Source: Rugalucina vietnamica (taxonomy: Eukaryota > Mollusca > Bivalvia > Lucinida > Lucinidae). From it: DNA of 64,000 bases. Shown in pieces: positions 44,339-56,363 of this stretch. The notes beneath the pieces are model-generated. The model searched no databases. It was given only the letters and a program-made list of their open reading frames with translations, and was not told where the DNA came from. Numbering within the stretch: the first letter of the stretch is position 1; every line of letters starts with the position of its first letter. The stretch is from positions 11,843,726 to 11,907,725 of the forward strand of contig OZ024876.1 of NCBI GenBank assembly GCA_964017185.1. Direction: 5' to 3'. Made by a program: the position numbers and the translations under genes.

Positions 44339-45059
44339 AGGGAAGGTGCTAAAAACCTAATCCGACACGTGCTAGGCATGGTCATAACTATGTCAGGTGT
44401 TAACAGACTATAACCTATTGGTGTTAGATTGTGTTTGGTAGACGCTTTATATTTTGTATGACATTGTGTCAAAAAAAAAACTGATGGACCCTTAGCTAAT
44501 CGGACTGCTTCCTGGCAGAACCGTACTTACTAGTCTACAGCATCCCAATATCAAATCCGTTGTCGTTATCGTAATTTGTGTCAGTACTCGGTTGCATATG
44601 CTTCAGTGCAACATGATTTAACAAATCGGAGAGCATTTATATCGTACAGGATAATGACGCTGGTAGTGAATCTTTACCATTTGTCGCACAAATGGATAAG
44701 GATAAGTAGTACCGATGTAATCTGGCACCTGGGATAGCGTTGTCCATTGAACTATGCAATTGAATTTAAAACTTTGTAGAAAATATACCCCACCTATAAA
44801 CCATAAAATGCGGATGGTCAAGGGTCGCCGATGTGGGTTCATTACCCGAAATTGTGCAATGCGGTCCATACTATCTCCCTTTGAATGTTTTCACTGCTTC
44901 CAAAGGATCTTACATTTTTTTTATTTTATCTATTTGTTTATAACTGTGTTCTTGTCAGTTTTTACGATTTATAGTACTGTGCATGTGTAATTGTTTTAAA
45001 TAGCCTTTCAACATAATACCAAAGGTTCAGGTCATATGTTGTGGTAAATGGAATACTAC

Positions 45060-46370
45060 TATTGTGAATAATGAGTGTTCACAATAAAAACGGAGAGGAC
45101 GTCAGAAACATATATTCTAATAACGACTGCTGATATGCCTGGTCGTTCGTCTCTCACTAATAAAGAATAGGGAATAGGGAATGAGAATAAAGAAAGAATA
45201 TTTCTTGAATAGGTTTGTGTGGTTCTTTGATGGTTGACTAGGCCAATTCTAGCTCTAAAGTGTCGGTTACAAGTAGAGCAAGTCAATGTCATGGAATCAG
45301 TGGTGGCCAATTGGTATTGGCTTTGCGTTCTCTGCGCTTTCTTTCAGCATACAGATGCTCTTTTTTCATAGATGGATGCTCCTTTGTTGACGAGACCTCG
45401 CCACTTTGATCGCTCCTGTGCAGTCTGTTCCCAAGACCCCACTGGTATGTCGAAATCCTTCAGAGAGGCTTTGAGGGTTTATATGTAGCATTTCTTCTGG
45501 CCACCTTGAGAGCGCTTTCCCTCCTGTTATTCTCCATATATTACTAAGAAGTCTGTCTCTGCAAGTCGCTCATCGGGCACTCTTATAACATGACCAGTCC
45601 ACCTTAGTTGTGCTAGCTTTAAGACACTATGTGTGCTTTGCATCCTTGCTTTCTTCAGGACCTCCGGGTCTGGAGTCTTGCGTTGCCACTTGATGTATAA
45701 CAGTTTAAGTGGAAATGGTTAAGTCTCTTTGCATGGCGCTGGTATACTACAGGTCTCGCATGTATACAAGAGGGCTGGCAGTACCACAGCCTTATAGACT
45801 TTCAGCTTGGTGTTACGCTTCCAGACATTTGCACAGTATTTCGATTTGTCATTCTGGCAGTGACCTCATCATCAATGTGCATTTCCAGGAAGGCGAGTTT
45901 ATCAACAACTTTCAGTTTTTGTCCATTGCTATGAATCTGGGCAGACAGCTAAACTTGGCCATGATTTTCAATTGTCCATCATGACTAACTGTGTCAAAAG
46001 CTTTGGTGAGGTCGACAAACGTCATGTACAAATCTACATTCTGTTCTTGTCATTTCTCCTGAAGCTGTCTTGCTGTGAAGATCATGTCTATTGTCCCTCT
46101 GTCTGTTCTGAATCCACATTGACTTTCTGGGATAAGTCCCCTCTGATCAAAATGATCATTCAGGCGATTCAACAGAATTTTTGTCACTATCTCCGCAACA
46201 CTGGATAGGAGGGAGATGCCTCTGTGGTTGTCACAGACTTGATGATTTCTTTTCCGTTTGTATAGGCGGATTATGGATGCATCCTTAATTTTTTTGTGGG
46301 ATAGCCTCCTTCCTCCACATACAGTGAAACAACTCTGTCAGTTTCTCTGCCAATACCTGGATAAATCGCA
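45060..46370 (-). pseudogene. Decayed LINE reverse transcriptase, C-terminal half
   Basis: Minus-strand frames interrupted by stops and frameshifts still read as LINE ORF2. From upstream to downstream there is an RT-palm region (near 46000-46300) and VYKAVVLPALLYTCETC near 45750. Then come LKLAQLRWTGHVIRVPDERL near 45590 and a GKRSQGGQKK box. LKASLKDFDIPVGSWEQTAQ lies near 45450. The end is a C2H2-like CSTCNRHFRARIGLVNHQR at about 45210-45280. Many stops show it is long dead. It sits inside the 43552-46993 transposon. Confidence 0.82.
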
Positions 46371-47057
46371 TATCTCACGCAATTGAAATTTGCGTTACAT
46401 ATAAAGAGTCAGGACAAAAATTTTGATGATTCAGTGGTTAAAATACAATCTTTAGGTACTCGAAACACTCGTGCAGAAATGTACTCAGAATACCCGTTCA
46501 ATGTAAAATATGTGCTCGAAATACCCGTTCAGTACTGCTCGAAAAATACTGAAATGTTTTGCACGCGACTTGGGAACTTTATATGTCTGGACAGTGATTA
46601 AAACCAGTAGTTTTTCAGTTTAAGTTTACAGTGTAGCCTTCATGTGAGTTTGTGGGTTTTTAGTGTGATGGAATATTCCTATTTTGACACATAAAGTATA
46701 CTTAACTGAATTTTAGGATGAGTTTTGTCTTTTGAATTTCATACATAATATATGAGCAAAGCCACCCGAACACCTTTGTGTGTCATTTATTTTCTGCATA
46801 CCACTCCAGTGAACAAAAACTGCTTGCACTAACATACACTAGATACAGATCGAGCTGCACATGTATTGCCCTAGGTGAAAATAAACTCAATTGACGTCAA
46901 GAAAAATGTCTGCATCTTCATTACTTATCATCCTGTCCGCCATTTTGGTTTGCTCGAAAAAATCATCCCATAAGGTCAGGGTCCTATAGCGTGACTGTCA
47001 AATCGGTGAATATTGTCCCGAGGTATAATATTGAACGAAGCGAATTTTACAGCATGA

Positions 47058-47325
47058 AAACATGTCCGTGTAATGTACACCCCCGTGAACCCCACTTTTA
47101 TATAGCAAAACTGGGGTATGCAGGGGTATACCTATTCTTTCTTATTTTTGTTTCAAAACATAGATTGTGGGTACTCGTTAGAACCGTTCGTGGAGGCGGT
47201 TCTAACGTGTACCCACAATCTTTGATTTGGACAAAAATAAGAAAAATAGCATTTTTATTTCTGCTGAAAATTTTCATTATTTACAACTTTAAATTTCTTT
47301 GTATTTTGCATGGGCATGTTTTCGT
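47058..47325 (+). mobile_element. Hairpin MITE family H, copy 5 (complete)
   Basis: It starts GAAAACATGTCCGTGTAATG, has the CCCCACTTTTATATAGCAAA and GGGGTATACCTATTC boxes, and the palindrome at about 47155-47235. It ends TTTGCATGGGCATGTTTTC. The uninterrupted TACCTATTCTTTCTTATTTT supplies the empty site for the insertion at 8671. Confidence 0.78.
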
Positions 47326-47367
47326 AATGTTTTAGAAAGGTTTGGACGACTGCTGTTCATAATATTA

Positions 47368-47605
47368 ATGGGCCGCCGCATGGGAAAACCAACAATCTGC
47401 ATAGGCGAAAACAAAGACACAGATCAGCTTCGCGGTAACCGCGAAGCTGATCAGCGCCTTTGTTTTCGCTACTCGGATAGTACAATTCCTCTTCTACTTA
47501 AATCCGAAATTTCAAGCTTCTAGCTCTTTTCTGTTCGTGTACAGGCTGGTTTGTGTCGGACCTGGTCGGAACCCAAATTGTTGGTTTTCTCACGCACAGG
47601 CTCAT
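47368..47605 (+). mobile_element. MITE C, complete copy
   Basis: The inverted ends are ATGGGCCGCCGCATGGGAAA and TTTTCTCACGCACAGGCTCAT. The centre has a perfect hairpin GATCAGCTTCGCGGTAACCG / GCGAAGCTGATC. It ends 117 bp before exon 47723. Confidence 0.8.
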
Positions 47606-47722
47606 TTCCAAATATATCGGAAACTATGGGTGTTTCGTTTCTCTTCTCCGTTATCACAGATTTGAATACATGCGGTGGATGTTACTGGCAGACATGCTGA
47701 CATTTTATTTTATATTTTTCAG

Positions 47723-47865
47723 CCAACGGCCTGATAGCTTTCCGCTCATGTCCGCAGTTAATGACGTGAAACGTAATACAGATGGAGCTCTGACCTTCGA
47801 TGGTTCGCTTACCACAAGCATTGGTATTCCGTTTAGGTTTGTCTATACCATGATCGGTGAACACA
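47723..47865 (+). CDS. Internal exon 6 of the unrecognised gene
   Basis: The acceptor TTTTATATTTTTCAG ends at 47722 and the donor GTAAGT begins at 47866. The 143-nt exon starts with one base, completing the codon from exon 35220-35355 (Asn), and ends with one base. The translation includes QRPDSFPLMSAVNDVKRNTD and GALTFDGSLTTSIGIPFRF then VYTMIGEH. It has no sequons or cysteines. A further exon starting with two bases is required downstream, and I found none that fits before 64000. Confidence 0.72.
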
Positions 47866-48029
47866 GTAAGTACTCAAATGCACCAAAAGGTTTCACTGTA
47901 CGCATTTATACATGTAGATTTGACGAGTACTTACATGTAGTTCGACATCTGTTTAACGCCGCAAAATTAATTTTTTATACATAGTTTAACATTAAACCAG
48001 TATCGGGAAACAAAGTCCGTTTATGCTAT

Positions 48030-48452
48030 CGGAAAAAAATTCAAAAATCTTCTTCTCTGAAACCACAGGGCACACAGCTTTGATATTTTGTATGTGGCAA
48101 TGGCTAATGGTCCTCTACATAAATTGTGCCAGCCATGCCCCAGGGGTCAAATTTGGACACGCCCCGGGGGTAGATAGTCTCCATAGACTTACAATGGGAA
48201 AAACTAAAAAAAAAAATGCTTCTCTAAAACCAAAAGGCCCAGAGCTTCTATATTTTGTATGTAGCAATGTTTGGTAGTCCCCGTTATAAATTGTGCCAGT
48301 CATACCCCTGGGTCAAATTTGGCCATGCCCCGGGGGTCATTAGTGTCCATGCATAGACTTTCATTGGTCGATTCTCAATTAATTTAAATCTCATGAGCTT
48401 ACAATGTGATAATCTCTCAGGTGAGCTACAGGACCAATGGTCCTCTAGTATA
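48030..48452 (+). mobile_element. Helentron-like element with family D units, copy A4 (5'-truncated)
   Basis: Two D units in reverse orientation (CTTCTTCTCTGAAACCACAG, TGCCCCAGGGGTCAAATTTG) are followed by the canonical terminus CTCAGGTGAGCTACAGGACC and AATGGTCCTCTAGTA at 48417-48452. This shows that family D arrays and family A arrays share the same type of element end. Confidence 0.62.
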
Positions 48453-50047
48453 CTTGTATATGATTTTTTAGTTTTAGTAAGTCTATGGAGACTATCAACC
48501 CCCGGGGCGTGGCCAAAATTGACCCCAGGGGCATGAATGGCACAATTTATGTAGAGGACCATTAGCCATTGCTACATACCAAATATCAAAGCTGTTGGCC
48601 TAGTGGTTTCAGAGAAGAAGATTTTTTTTTTAGTTTTTTTTCCTATTGTAGGTCTATGGAGACTATCGACCCCTGGGGAGTGGCCAAATTTGACCCCAGG
48701 GGCATGATTGGCACAATTTATGTAGAGGACCATTAGCCATTGCCACATACAAAATATCAAAGCTGTGGGCCCTGTGGTTTCAGAGAAGAAGATTTTTTAT
48801 TTTTTTTCCTATAGTAAGTCTATGGAGACTATCAACCCCCGGAGCGTGGCCAAATTTGACCCCAGGGGCATGAATGACATAATTTATGTAGAGGACCATT
48901 AGCCATTGCTACATACCAAATATCAAAGCTGTGGGCCTAGTGGTTTCAGAGAAGAAGATTTTTTTAGTTTTTTCTATTGTAAGTCTATGGAGACTATCGA
49001 CCCCCGGGGCGTGGCCAAATTTGACCCCAGGGGCATGGCTGGCACAATTTATGTAGAGGACCATTAGCCATTGCCACATACCAAATATCAAAGCTGTGGG
49101 CCCTGTGGTTTCAGAGAAGAAGATTTTTGAATTTTTTTCCCATAGTAAGTCTATGGAGACTATTGACTCCCGGGGCGTGGCCAAATTTGACCCCAGGGGC
49201 ATGAATGGCACAATTTATGTAGAGGACCATTTGCCATTGCTACATACCAAATATCAAAGCTGTGGGCCTAGTGGTTTCAGAGAAGAAGATGTTTTTAGTT
49301 TTTTCTATTGTAAGTCTATGGGACCTATCTGTTGCCATGGAAACCACAATTTTGATACAATCTGCTCCAAAACCTAATGCCATCAATCCCCCAACCCAAT
49401 TATGGTTCACATTAAATTTGATCAAGATCGGCCTACTAGCTTTAGAAATATTCTTCTTTGAAATTGTGGACGGACGACGACGGACGACGGACGACGACGA
49501 CGACGGACGACGGATGCCTGCCTATCCTATAAGAATGTCAGACAACCCGGACCCAAGTCGACTCGGACCCAAAATTTCTGGGACGACTCGGACCCAAATC
49601 TTTTCGGACCCAAGACGAATCGGACCCAAACCTTTTCGGACCCAAGACGAATCGGACCCTTACTGACGGACGATATACGGACGATATGATAAATGCATGA
49701 TATCCCCCGGGGCCGAGAGGTTCGTGGCTACAAATGACCTAGTGCATTATCTCAGAGACATAATTATTATGTAGATACATGTACTCATCTTTATCTCAGA
49801 TTATCTTCAATGTTCATAAAACCTAAAAGACGCGTGAGCATTCTTTATTTCCCACCTACATGTATAACGGATCATCCAATTATACGAACGAATGAACAGA
49901 ATGGTTTTAGAATGAACGTGTTTTAGACTTTTGATTTATTTTAAACATTGGTTTATGATTTTTAAAATTGTATGAATTTAACTGCGTAAACTTGTTTTTT
50001 AACTTTTATGTTTTATGCAAATCTGTAAAGAGTGATCAACAGTAATT

Positions 50048-50975
50048 TAAGGATGTTCGCTGCTAACATTTGACATTTCGGAACTTCCGGTTTTTCTTTT
50101 GTTGAATATCTCGTAAACGGTTGCAGATATTTTCCTAATTTTTTTTTTTTATATTTGGATACATATTGATGATATGCATTGAATGAGACACGAAAATTGT
50201 CAATCTAAGGAACTTCATTTTTTCACCCCATTTTCTGCACTTTTTCAGAAAAGTTTAGTTGTCACTAAAATTTAGGGGGTAGGGTAGATTAATTGCACTA
50301 GTTCGATGTTTATTTTAGCAGCAGTATATGTGTACATGGTCTTCTAAGTCAGTCTTTCTGACTTTGGTGTGCTAGTTTTAAAATTTTGGGTGGTTTTATA
50401 AGATGGGCTCTAAGAAACAAAACAGCCGAAAAAAGGCTTAAAGTGGCGATTTTCAAGTTGCTGGTTCTCTCTTATATGCACACTACCCTATATTTTTCTC
50501 CATTTTATTTGAACAATATTACCAAGTTCTATGTTGTGTGAAAATACAAGAAAAAGTTTGAATCTACAAATATGGGTTTGGCACATTTCAAAATATTGAT
50601 TTTTTCCGACTTTTCAAGTATGGGGGTAGGGTTGGAAAATGACTCGTAAAATTTTGTCATCCACTTCAGGTTGCAATTTTTTGTATGCGTTTGGTCCAAA
50701 ATAGTCTGTATTACGTAAATATTATGACTTTTGAAAGCATTCTAGGTGAACTTTTGTTCGAGACCGGTATGTTTCAAAGAATTAAAAATTAAAATAACTT
50801 TACTTAATTTAAAACATGGCGTTCAGAGGTCTCATTCAGAGGCATGTAGCTTGAAAAAATGCACACTACCCTATACTTATTCTGTTTTCAAATGTCTTGT
50901 GTTGTATTTTGGAATCAAAAAAGCATGGTTAGAAAAAAAGTTTGAATACTTTTTCATTGGCGGCGAACATCCTTA
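50048..50975. mobile_element. MITE with TAAGGATGTTCGC ends
   Basis: TAAGGATGTTCGCTGC at the left faces GGCGGCGAACATCCTTA at the right, an inverted repeat of about 15 bp around 900 bp. Inside, GCACACTACCCTATA occurs twice (about 50478 and 50862), suggesting an internal duplication. The unassigned stretch 50980-51850 holds no recognised gene. Confidence 0.58.
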
Positions 50976-51859
50976 GCCAATGTTTGATCTGTGAGTCAAA
51001 TGTGACAGTACCGTCCGCCCAAAACAGGAAAGCCGTATCGGTATGATATATTCGATGAAGACTCACATAATTTGCGAGCCATGTAAATTATTATATGAAC
51101 CTCAACGCGACAAAATGTACCTTCGGACATTCTGACCTTACTAGTAGAAAGCAGCAAAATGCGGAAAAATGGTGCAATATACGTTTTAGAAATAACACTG
51201 TATTTGTAATCTTAGAACACTGGGCTACCAAATGAATGAGTTTTAAAACATATTATTTTTCAATTTTTGGAGTTATCTGCCCTTGTTTTAGTCCATAATA
51301 CACATTATTTTCCATTATCTATCGTTAAACGGTAACCATAGCAACCGCATCATCGTGAAAATAGACAAAATAATTACGACAGATTGTCTGGAAGGATAGT
51401 GTGCTACTATCTTAACAATAGGTTCTGGCCAGTGCATAAACAGTTTTAAGCAAATGCATCGAGTTTTGAAGGCTCTACTGGCATGCAGAAATGCATTACG
51501 CAATTTTGACGTCATTTTTAGGACAATGACATCTGTAGGGCTCATATAGTAAATTGGTCATAACTCACAAAATAACTGAAATAATCTGGTCAAATAAAGA
51601 CTAATAAACTCTAGAAACATACTCAAGCCATCTATATATCAGATTTACCACTAAAATATTCCAAATACCGATATACTTAAACCTCTTTGTTAATTTATGT
51701 TTGTTTATTATCGCTTATGGATTACAAAAGTCGTGATTGATAAACAATTATCGGCGTTGATTAAATTATCGAATGAATCGAGATACTTAGTTGAGGTGTT
51801 ACTTGTGCTCAAAGGCGAGTTTTTTTTGTGTATTGTAAAAGTTGATAATGTATAATCAC

Positions 51860-52900
51860 AACATCATCATATCAAATTAGTCACCAAATGTCCAAGTAAA
51901 TTCAATGGTTCTATTGTATTTGCGCACATTTTTCAAAAACTTCGTTTGCTCTAGGTTTTCATTTGCGCACAGAAATGTATATCATTTGCGCACAGTTTTA
52001 GTGTTACATTTGCGCGCATTTTTTGCACCTCTTCCGTGGCGAGCTGCTGGTATTTTATTTATTCTAGGTACGACGAATAAAATATCAGCACTCAGTCTGT
52101 TACCACTTAGGTAGAAGAGTTCGAATATGTTTACACTTTAAAGTAATATTGTTTAATATACATGCATGTTTTTACATTTTAAGTCACCTTGGTTTGTTCA
52201 CGCACTGTCTTTATACTTTCTCAAGTTTTTAATTCACATATTCATCACAGGCTATGCCTTGAATGCTATCTTTCTAATGAACTAAGAAAGATGTATAGCT
52301 TGGACTGGAAATGAGGGCTTGACTTGTCTATACAGTCTTGCGAGCGCAAACATACCATTTATATATCAGTGAGAAAATCTGATTACTGTGCGCAAATGTA
52401 ACATTTACCTAGGGAAATTGTGTGCGCAAATATGAACGTTTACATTGGAAAATTGTGCACGCATATGAATCACATTCTTTTAAAAATTTGCGCAAATGTG
52501 CTGCTACCAATTCAATAGCCCAGGTTACAGAAAATAACATCATGAGCTACATTATTACAGATAAATGACTTAATTTCAAGCTTATCATATTATCACAGAA
52601 TCATCATATCAAATTAGTCACCAAATGTCCAAGTTAATTCATTTAACCCAGGTTAGACAAAATAACATCATGAGCTGCCTTATTACAGATAAATGACTTG
52701 AAATCTCATGTATTTTTCCTAAATGATAGACTGTATATGTCTAAGTCATAATAAATTCTGTTCTGTTCTGTTCCTAAAAGTCTTACCATGTTATCACAGA
52801 ATCATCATATCAAAGTAGTTACCAATTGTTCAAGTATATTCAATAACTCAGGTTACACAAAATAACGTCATGAGCTGCATTATAATCTTAGCAAGTATGC
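51860..52900. repeat. Tandem array, about 135 bp x 3-4, interrupted
   Basis: Units share ATCATCATATCAAATTAGTC, ACCAAATGTCCAAGT, CCCAGGTTACA / CCCAGGTTAGA, and AAAATAACATCATGAGCTGC. Starts are near 51863, 52600 and 52800. A TTCTG pentamer tail of a retroposon lies at 52754-52773. Confidence 0.7.
51907..52508. mobile_element. Small TIR element with TTTGCGCACA repeats, 8-bp target duplication
   Basis: AATTCAAT flanks it (51899-51906 and 52509-52516). The imperfect inverted ends share GGT...ATTTGCGCA. Several TTTGCGCACA or complementary TGTGCGCAAAT words lie in each arm. The 8-bp duplication suggests a hAT-like origin, but the tips are weak. Confidence 0.5.
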
Positions 52901-53124
52901 GTGTTTTATACAAGTTTTATCTACATAATAAAATAGAAATTGTTTGTATGGTGGTCCTTGTTATTGGGTCCGAGTCGTCTCAAAATTGGGTCCGAGTTGT
53001 CTCAGGCTTGGGTCCGATTCGTCTTGGGTCCGAAAAATACCAAGGGTCCGAGTTGTCTTGGGTCCGAGTTGTCCGGCTACCTCCTATAAGCTCACCTGTG
53101 AGCCTTTGGCTCAGGTGAGCTAAT

Positions 53125-54548
53125 AACCCAGGGGCAGGGGCAGACGACCCCCTGAGGACAATTTTTTCCATAAACATAAATATTCTGTCCATTTGCATAC
53201 TCCAAGCAAGTTTCCCCCCATTTAATTACATTTAACTAATTTTCCCCATTCAAATTCATGGGCAACTTAAGTTGGCCTTGCCATAAAATAGGTCAAGGTC
53301 ATCCCAAGGTCATGATTTATATACACTTTGTAAAGCTCCTCTCCTTGATGCTTCATGCCAAGTTTCAAAATCATAGGCCATCTGGTTCTGGAGAAGAAAA
53401 TTTTAAAGATTTTTTTTTTTATTTATAGCCATGGCAGTCATCTTGGTCATGTGACCATGACCACTTGTATAAACTTGCATTCTCTTTTCCTAAGAACGCT
53501 CCACATGACGTTTGGCTTTGATTGGACCAGCGGTTTCAGAGAAGAAGACCTTTGAATATCACTTTAATATACATGTATATTGCCCCGGGGTGGGGGCAGA
53601 CAAACCCCTGGGGTCCAAATTTTTTCAGAATTATCAATCTTTAGTCCATTTGCCCATTTCCTGCCAGTTTTTCCCTACAAATGATATTTTAACTTTTGTC
53701 CCCATTCAAGTGCATGAGCGACCTATGTTGACCTTGCCGTAAAATAGGTCAAGGTCATCACAGGGTCATTATTTATATAAACGTTGTAGAGCTCCAGTCA
53801 CTGATGCTTCACACCAAGTTTCAAAATCATTGGCCTTCTGGTTCTGGAGAAGAAGATTTTTAAAGTTTTTTTTTTCTATTTATAGCCATGGCAGCCATCT
53901 TGGTCATGTGACCTTGACCATATATATATAATTTCTTTCCCCCTTCCCAAGGATGCTCCATATGAAGTTTGGCTTTGATTGGCCAAACGGTTTCAGGGGA
54001 GAAGATGTTTCATTATTATGGAAATATACATGTATATAGCCCCCGGGCAGGGGCAGACAACCCCCCAGGGGCTAAAATTTTCCATTAATATTAATCTTCT
54101 GTCCATCTGCCTATTCCCAGTAAGGTTTACCCATTAAATAGCATTTTACCATTTTTTCCCATTCAAATGCATTGGCGACCTAAGTTGACCTTGCCGTAAA
54201 ATAGGTCAAGATCATCCTAGGGTCATGATTTATATAAACTATAATGGGCCCGCATCCCCGATGCTACATACCAAGTTTCGTAGAAATCGGCCCAATGGTT
54301 CTGGAGAAGAAGATTTTTATAGGTTTTTGCTATTTATAGCCATGGCGGCCATCTTGGTCTTGGTCATGTGACCTGGACCATTTATATAAACTTTTGTTCC
54401 CCCTTCCTAAGGATGCTCCACATGAAGTTTGGCTTTGATTGGCTAAGCGGTTTCAGAGGAGAAGATTTTTGAAATTTGTGGACGGATGGACGGACGACGG
54501 ACGGACGACGGAGCATGGCCATCCTATAAGCTCACCTTGTGAACTATA
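53125..54548 (-). mobile_element. Helentron-like tandem-repeat element, copy A6
   Basis: Three family A units follow copy A5 directly, beginning CCCAGGGGCAGGGGCAGACG. Each has AAAATAGGTCAAGGTCAT and GCCATGGCNGNCATCTTGGT boxes. The element ends GGCCATCCTATAAGCTCACC TTGTGAAC, with the outer half of the terminal hairpin lost. Confidence 0.65.
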
Positions 54549-55149
54549 CAGTACACGATGTTTTTAGCTCACCTGAGCCGAAGGCACACAAGGTGAGCTT
54601 ATAGGATGGCCATGCTCCGGCGTACGTCCGTCGTCGTCGTTCGTCGTCCGTCGGCGTCCGTCCGTCGTCCGTCCACAATTTCAAAGATCTTCTCCTCTGA
54701 AACCACTGGGCCAATCGAAGCCAAACTTCATGTGGATCATCCTTAGGAAGGGGGAACGAAAGTTTATCTAAATGATCCAGGTCACATGACCAAGATGGCC
54801 GCCATGCCCATATATGGTAAAAACCATAAAAATCTTCTTCTCTGGAACCGGTGGACGGATTTCAATGAAACTTGGTATGTAGCATTGGGGACTCTGGCCC
54901 ATCAAAGTTTATATACATCATGACCTTGGGTTGACCTTGACCTATTTTACGGCAAGGTCAATTTTGATTACATAGGCTTTTCAATGGAAAAAGTGAAAAC
55001 AATGAATTTTTCAGGAAGTTTTGTACTCAGTGACCTGAATGTTGGTAGATACAGACAACATGTTTAGCTAATGAAGTGATATGAATATTAAAGGTCAAGG
55101 TCATTTCTTGACCTTGGCGAAAGGTCATTTACAAATTAAATTTTAAACA

Positions 55150-56140
55150 TACACTTGTTGTAGCCATAGCGGATCTGAAGATGATCCGGATCAAAATAAT
55201 TTTCAAAAGAATTTTACAAGAACATAAAACAAGATTTTTTTTAAAACGAACTTGGCCACTTGACTCTTGATTCAACTCTGTTTCATTCCATCGGTCAATG
55301 ATCGTGGATATTGACGTCAATATCTTGTTCACGTCAATGGTTCCCGGCTCATATACAGAAACACGATGGAAAAAGCTTTCTTTTACACAAGGCGGTTCGC
55401 CGAATTTCTCGAAAATGAAAGGTACCATGTAAGTTATCTTTCGATATTGGTTGCTAATATTTTCCCCAATTATTTTCTGTCATTTTGACGAAGTTTCCGT
55501 CCTAAAATCGAATATTACGACATATTTAATGAGAAACTTTGAAATGGTATCATTGTAGTTACTCCGAATCACGTTTAACCGCATACTGTCATTTTATGCT
55601 CTCAAAGGACTTGTATTGTTTGATGTTTGTAACTAAAGGTATATTTTTACATTCTATGTATTTATATTATAAAATTAAGTGTAAACTATGAAATAATCTG
55701 CGTTTTTAACAAGCACCATATGCTATTCAGACGTTATCCAGATCACCCATGGAAAATCGTGTGTTTGGTGGGGGTGGGGTTGAGCAAACATTGCTATGGG
55801 AAAATGACGCCGAAAAAGGCACATGTTTTGGTCCTCGGAATATTTCATAAGGTTCACTGTATGACTACATGCAAAGAATTTGAAGAATAAACCCATCGGT
55901 GGTGATATATAGTCCATGATTCGGATTACCTCCAACCGATCCGCATTGACTTCAATTATGCATATGCTTTCACGCTCCAGTGGTCACAGTCGCGTGCTTG
56001 GTCATAAATGAAAGGCATTATAGATGATGAGGAACAAAATTGGCTTCAAGATAATACTAAGTTTATTATACTCAAATCATTCATAAGCGCATGCGCAGCA
56101 ATTTTCATGAACTTGATCCGGAATGGGTAGAATAATTGTA
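55150..56140 (+). other. Foreign block in copy A7, possible captured first exon
   Basis: This 1-kb stretch has no match to the A units on either side. At 55366-55430 the plus strand reads ATG then MEKAFFYTRRFAEFLENERY H, followed directly by GTAAGT. A TGACGTCAAT (CRE-like) word lies about 50 bp upstream. The opposite strand has a 99-codon frame here with no recognised motif. The arrangement would suit a host promoter and first exon captured by a Helitron-class element, but no family is recognised and chance remains possible. Confidence 0.35.
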
Positions 56141-56363
56141 ATTTTCTCAGTAACTGCTCAACCAATCAAAGCCAATTTTTATGTAGTATTCTTAGGATTG
56201 GGGAATGAAAGTTAATATAAATAGTCAAGGTCACATGACCAAGATGGCCGCCATGGCTATAAATAGCAAAAACTTTTAAAAATCTTCTTCTCCAGAACCA
56301 GAAGGCCTATGATTTTGAAACTTGGCATGAAGCATCAGGGGGAGGAGCTCTACAAAGTTTATA

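Larger units (their letters stand above)
43552..46993. mobile_element. 3.4-kb TIR transposon, CAC termini and 5-bp target duplication
   Basis: The inverted ends of about 60 bp begin CACGCTATAGGACCCTGA and run to AAATGGCGGACA. ACTGT flanks both sides (43547-43551 and 46994-46998). The geometry matches the unrelated-sequence element at 2433-5946. At 43600 the left end continues into an ATG-initiated open stretch MADNLKIFGLPVPNEG, followed by a GTAAAT donor-like site; this could be a first exon of the element's own gene. A TC microsatellite and a decayed LINE fill the middle. Between 43700 and 44270 and 44340-45050 I see no gene. No transposase domain was recognised. Confidence 0.6.
49534..53081. 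mobile_element. MULE-like element with 9-bp target duplication and repeat-bearing ends
   Basis: TCCTATAAG occurs at 49525-49533 and 53082-53090 and is present once in uninterrupted copies. The ends are inverted arrays of a roughly 18-22-bp unit built on ACAACTCGGACCCAAG (49543-49660 and 52968-53075). A 9-bp duplication with long repetitive terminal repeats fits Mutator-like elements. No transposase was seen. The interior includes a smaller MITE (50048-50975), a roughly 135-bp tandem array (51860-52900), and another TIR element (51907-52508). Confidence 0.66.
48465..53124 (-). mobile_element. Helentron-like element with family D array, copy A5 (split by a MULE-like element)
   Basis: Six D units of about 165 bp (48470-49330) lead to a GGACGACGACGG-type stretch and GCCTGCCTATCCTATAAG at 49533. 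The element resumes at 53091 with CTCACCTGTGAGCCTTTGGC then TCAGGTGAGCTAATAA. The joined end is identical in form to that of copy A1. Confidence 0.68.

Noticed and set aside
44260..44472. Arg-Glu repeat protein
   Set aside because: It is a translation of the TC microsatellite.
48572..49425. Family of similar 60-100-codon frames (ILFFSETTRPTALIFGM-like)
   Set aside because: They are translations of the tandem family D units; the periodicity is that of the DNA repeat and no start or splice signal recurs.
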